From: DATDAH01 sp036525535
GTDB taxonomy: Bacteria; Actinomycetota; Acidimicrobiia; Acidimicrobiales; DATDAH01
Direction: 5' to 3'
Length of the DNA stretch: 12,845 bases
Assembly: GCA_036525535.1 (NCBI GenBank)
Contig: DATDAH010000220.1
Coordinates: forward strand, 1-12,845
Position numbers and translations under genes: made by a program. Shown here one piece after another: positions 12,216-12,845 of the stretch (position 1 is the first letter of the stretch; every line of letters begins with the position of its first letter). Below the pieces are notes generated by a model that saw only the letters and a list, made by a program, of their open reading frames with translations, ran no database searches and had not been told where the DNA came from.

Positions 12216-12845
12216 TCACGCCTCCGGGTCGGCCGGAGGCCGGCCGTCGCGGGCGTACGCAGCAAGGTTGAGGGCGTTGTGGATCAGGCCGAGGTGGCTG
12301 TAGGCCTGCGGGTGGTTGCCGAGCGAGCGGCCCGTGATGGGGTCGATCTCCTCGGAGAGCAGGCCGGTCTGGCCGACGGCGGCGGCGAGGCCGCCGAACA
12401 GCTCGCGAGCGTCGGCCTCCCGGCCGGTCGCCAGGTAGGCGTCGACCAGCCACGCGGTCATGAGGTGGAACCCGCCCTCGGCGCCGGGCAGGCCGTCGTC
12501 CCCGCGGTAGCGGAACACCGTCGAGCCCTCGCGCAGCTCGCGCTCGACCGTGTCGACGGTGCGGAGGTAGCGGTCGTCGCCCGAATCGACCAGTCCGTAG
12601 AGCCCGACGGCGAGGACGGAGGCATCGACGTCCGTGCCGTCGTAGGCCGCGGTGAAGGCCCCGACGTCGTCCTTCCAGCCCCGCTCGAGGACGTCATCTC
12701 GGATCTTGTCGCGCAGGAGCTCCCAGTCCCGGTGGTCTCCGTCGACGAAGTCGTCGGCCACCCGGAGGGCCCGGTCGACGGTGACCCAGCACATGACCTT
12801 GGAGTGGACATGGTGGCGGGGGCTGCGCCGCACCTCCCAGATGCC
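12216..12845 (-). CDS. Glycoside hydrolase family 15 (glucoamylase/trehalase-like), C-terminal part
   Basis: The gene enters from the right edge and ends at TGA (12218-12216); 209 residues are in the window. This is the second half of the GH15 (alpha/alpha)6 barrel, which releases glucose from alpha-glucans or, in many actinobacteria, hydrolyses trehalose. The first complete codons read GIWEV, where the Glu (codon 12836-12834) matches the family general acid. HSKVMCW follows, then the STVFRYRGDDGLPGAEGGF block and GLLSEEIDP, whose Glu pair (about 165-166) holds the predicted general base, and LGNHPQAYSHLGLIHNAL. All are strong GH15 signatures. GGFHLMTAW replaces the more usual GTFxxCSFW, so this copy is somewhat diverged. 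No signal peptide can be judged. Substrate choice between maltooligosaccharide and trehalose is open. Confidence 0.93.
   Translation of the reverse strand, partial: GIWEVRRSPRHHVHSKVMCWVTVDRALRVADDFVDGDHRDWELLRDKIRDDVLERGWKDDVGAFTAAYDGTDVDASVLAVGLYGLVDSGDDRYLRTVDTVERELREGSTVFRYRGDDGLPGAEGGFHLMTAWLVDAYLATGREADARELFGGLAAAVGQTGLLSEEIDPITGRSLGNHPQAYSHLGLIHNALNLAAYARDGRPPADPEA

Noticed and set aside
12164..12265. Longer N terminus for the upstream protease
   Set aside because: The extension would place Arg-rich sequence before a normal signal peptide, overlaps the GH15 gene end and runs through the putative promoter.
1..12845. Defence system, biosynthetic cluster, CRISPR, tRNA or rRNA
   Set aside because: Both strands were read with these in mind. 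The gene set is metabolic, envelope and secreted-enzyme functions, with no direct-repeat arrays or RNA gene signatures seen.

Overview
The window is a very GC-rich, gene-dense piece of bacterial chromosome. The gene content fits a high-GC actinobacterium: a MurA with Asp in place of the catalytic Cys, class II (GlpX) fructose bisphosphatase, MeaB, an HNH nuclease of the type found at the end of DUF222 proteins, and GTG/TTG starts. Several proteins (the MFS transporter with a long N-terminal extension, the duplicated 233-residue protein, the J-domain protein) resemble Acidimicrobiia proteins from memory. That placement is an inference; no rRNA or other marker is present.

Layout from left to right. 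(1) 1-339: C-terminal end of an HNH nuclease. (2) 380-2706: an SDR oxidoreductase converges on a PNPOx-like flavin-fold protein, which lies downstream of glpX on the minus strand. (3) 2733-4748: divergent from glpX, an acidic protein with an internal duplication, a C-terminal J-domain protein, and a small alpha/beta hydrolase translationally coupled to it. (4) 4756-7595: an MFS transporter (minus) divergent from murA (plus). (5) 7592-9894: an unlisted 55-codon membrane micro-ORF (minus) divergent from an Nfu-type Fe-S scaffold protein, then meaB and a crotonase-family enzyme. (6) 9908-12163: two tandem secreted S1 proteases with FN3-like tails on the minus strand. (7) 12216-12845: C-terminal part of a GH15 glucoamylase/trehalase running off the right edge.

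Most genes look like ordinary housekeeping or metabolic genes, and I see no phage, IS, CRISPR, tRNA or rRNA. The most interesting layer is expression architecture. Five genes have a TANNNT -10-like box exactly 6 nt before the start codon, and two more have it 7-8 nt before, which predicts leaderless mRNAs. In two places the stop codon of the upstream gene is the first half of that box. In two divergent pairs the opposing -10 boxes overlap. In two convergent pairs the stop codons share one CTAG. The MFS gene has a promoter box and a strong Shine-Dalgarno sequence placed before GTC rather than a normal start codon. The two proteases differ in S1-pocket residues and both carry Glu at the zymogen cleavage site.

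Functional links are modest. Nfu, MeaB and the crotonase may form a cluster tied to Fe-S supply and acyl-CoA metabolism. The J-domain protein and hydrolase are co-translated. The two proteases form an extracellular protease operon, possibly next to secreted or cytosolic glucan/trehalose breakdown. No gap without a gene exceeds about 160 bases.
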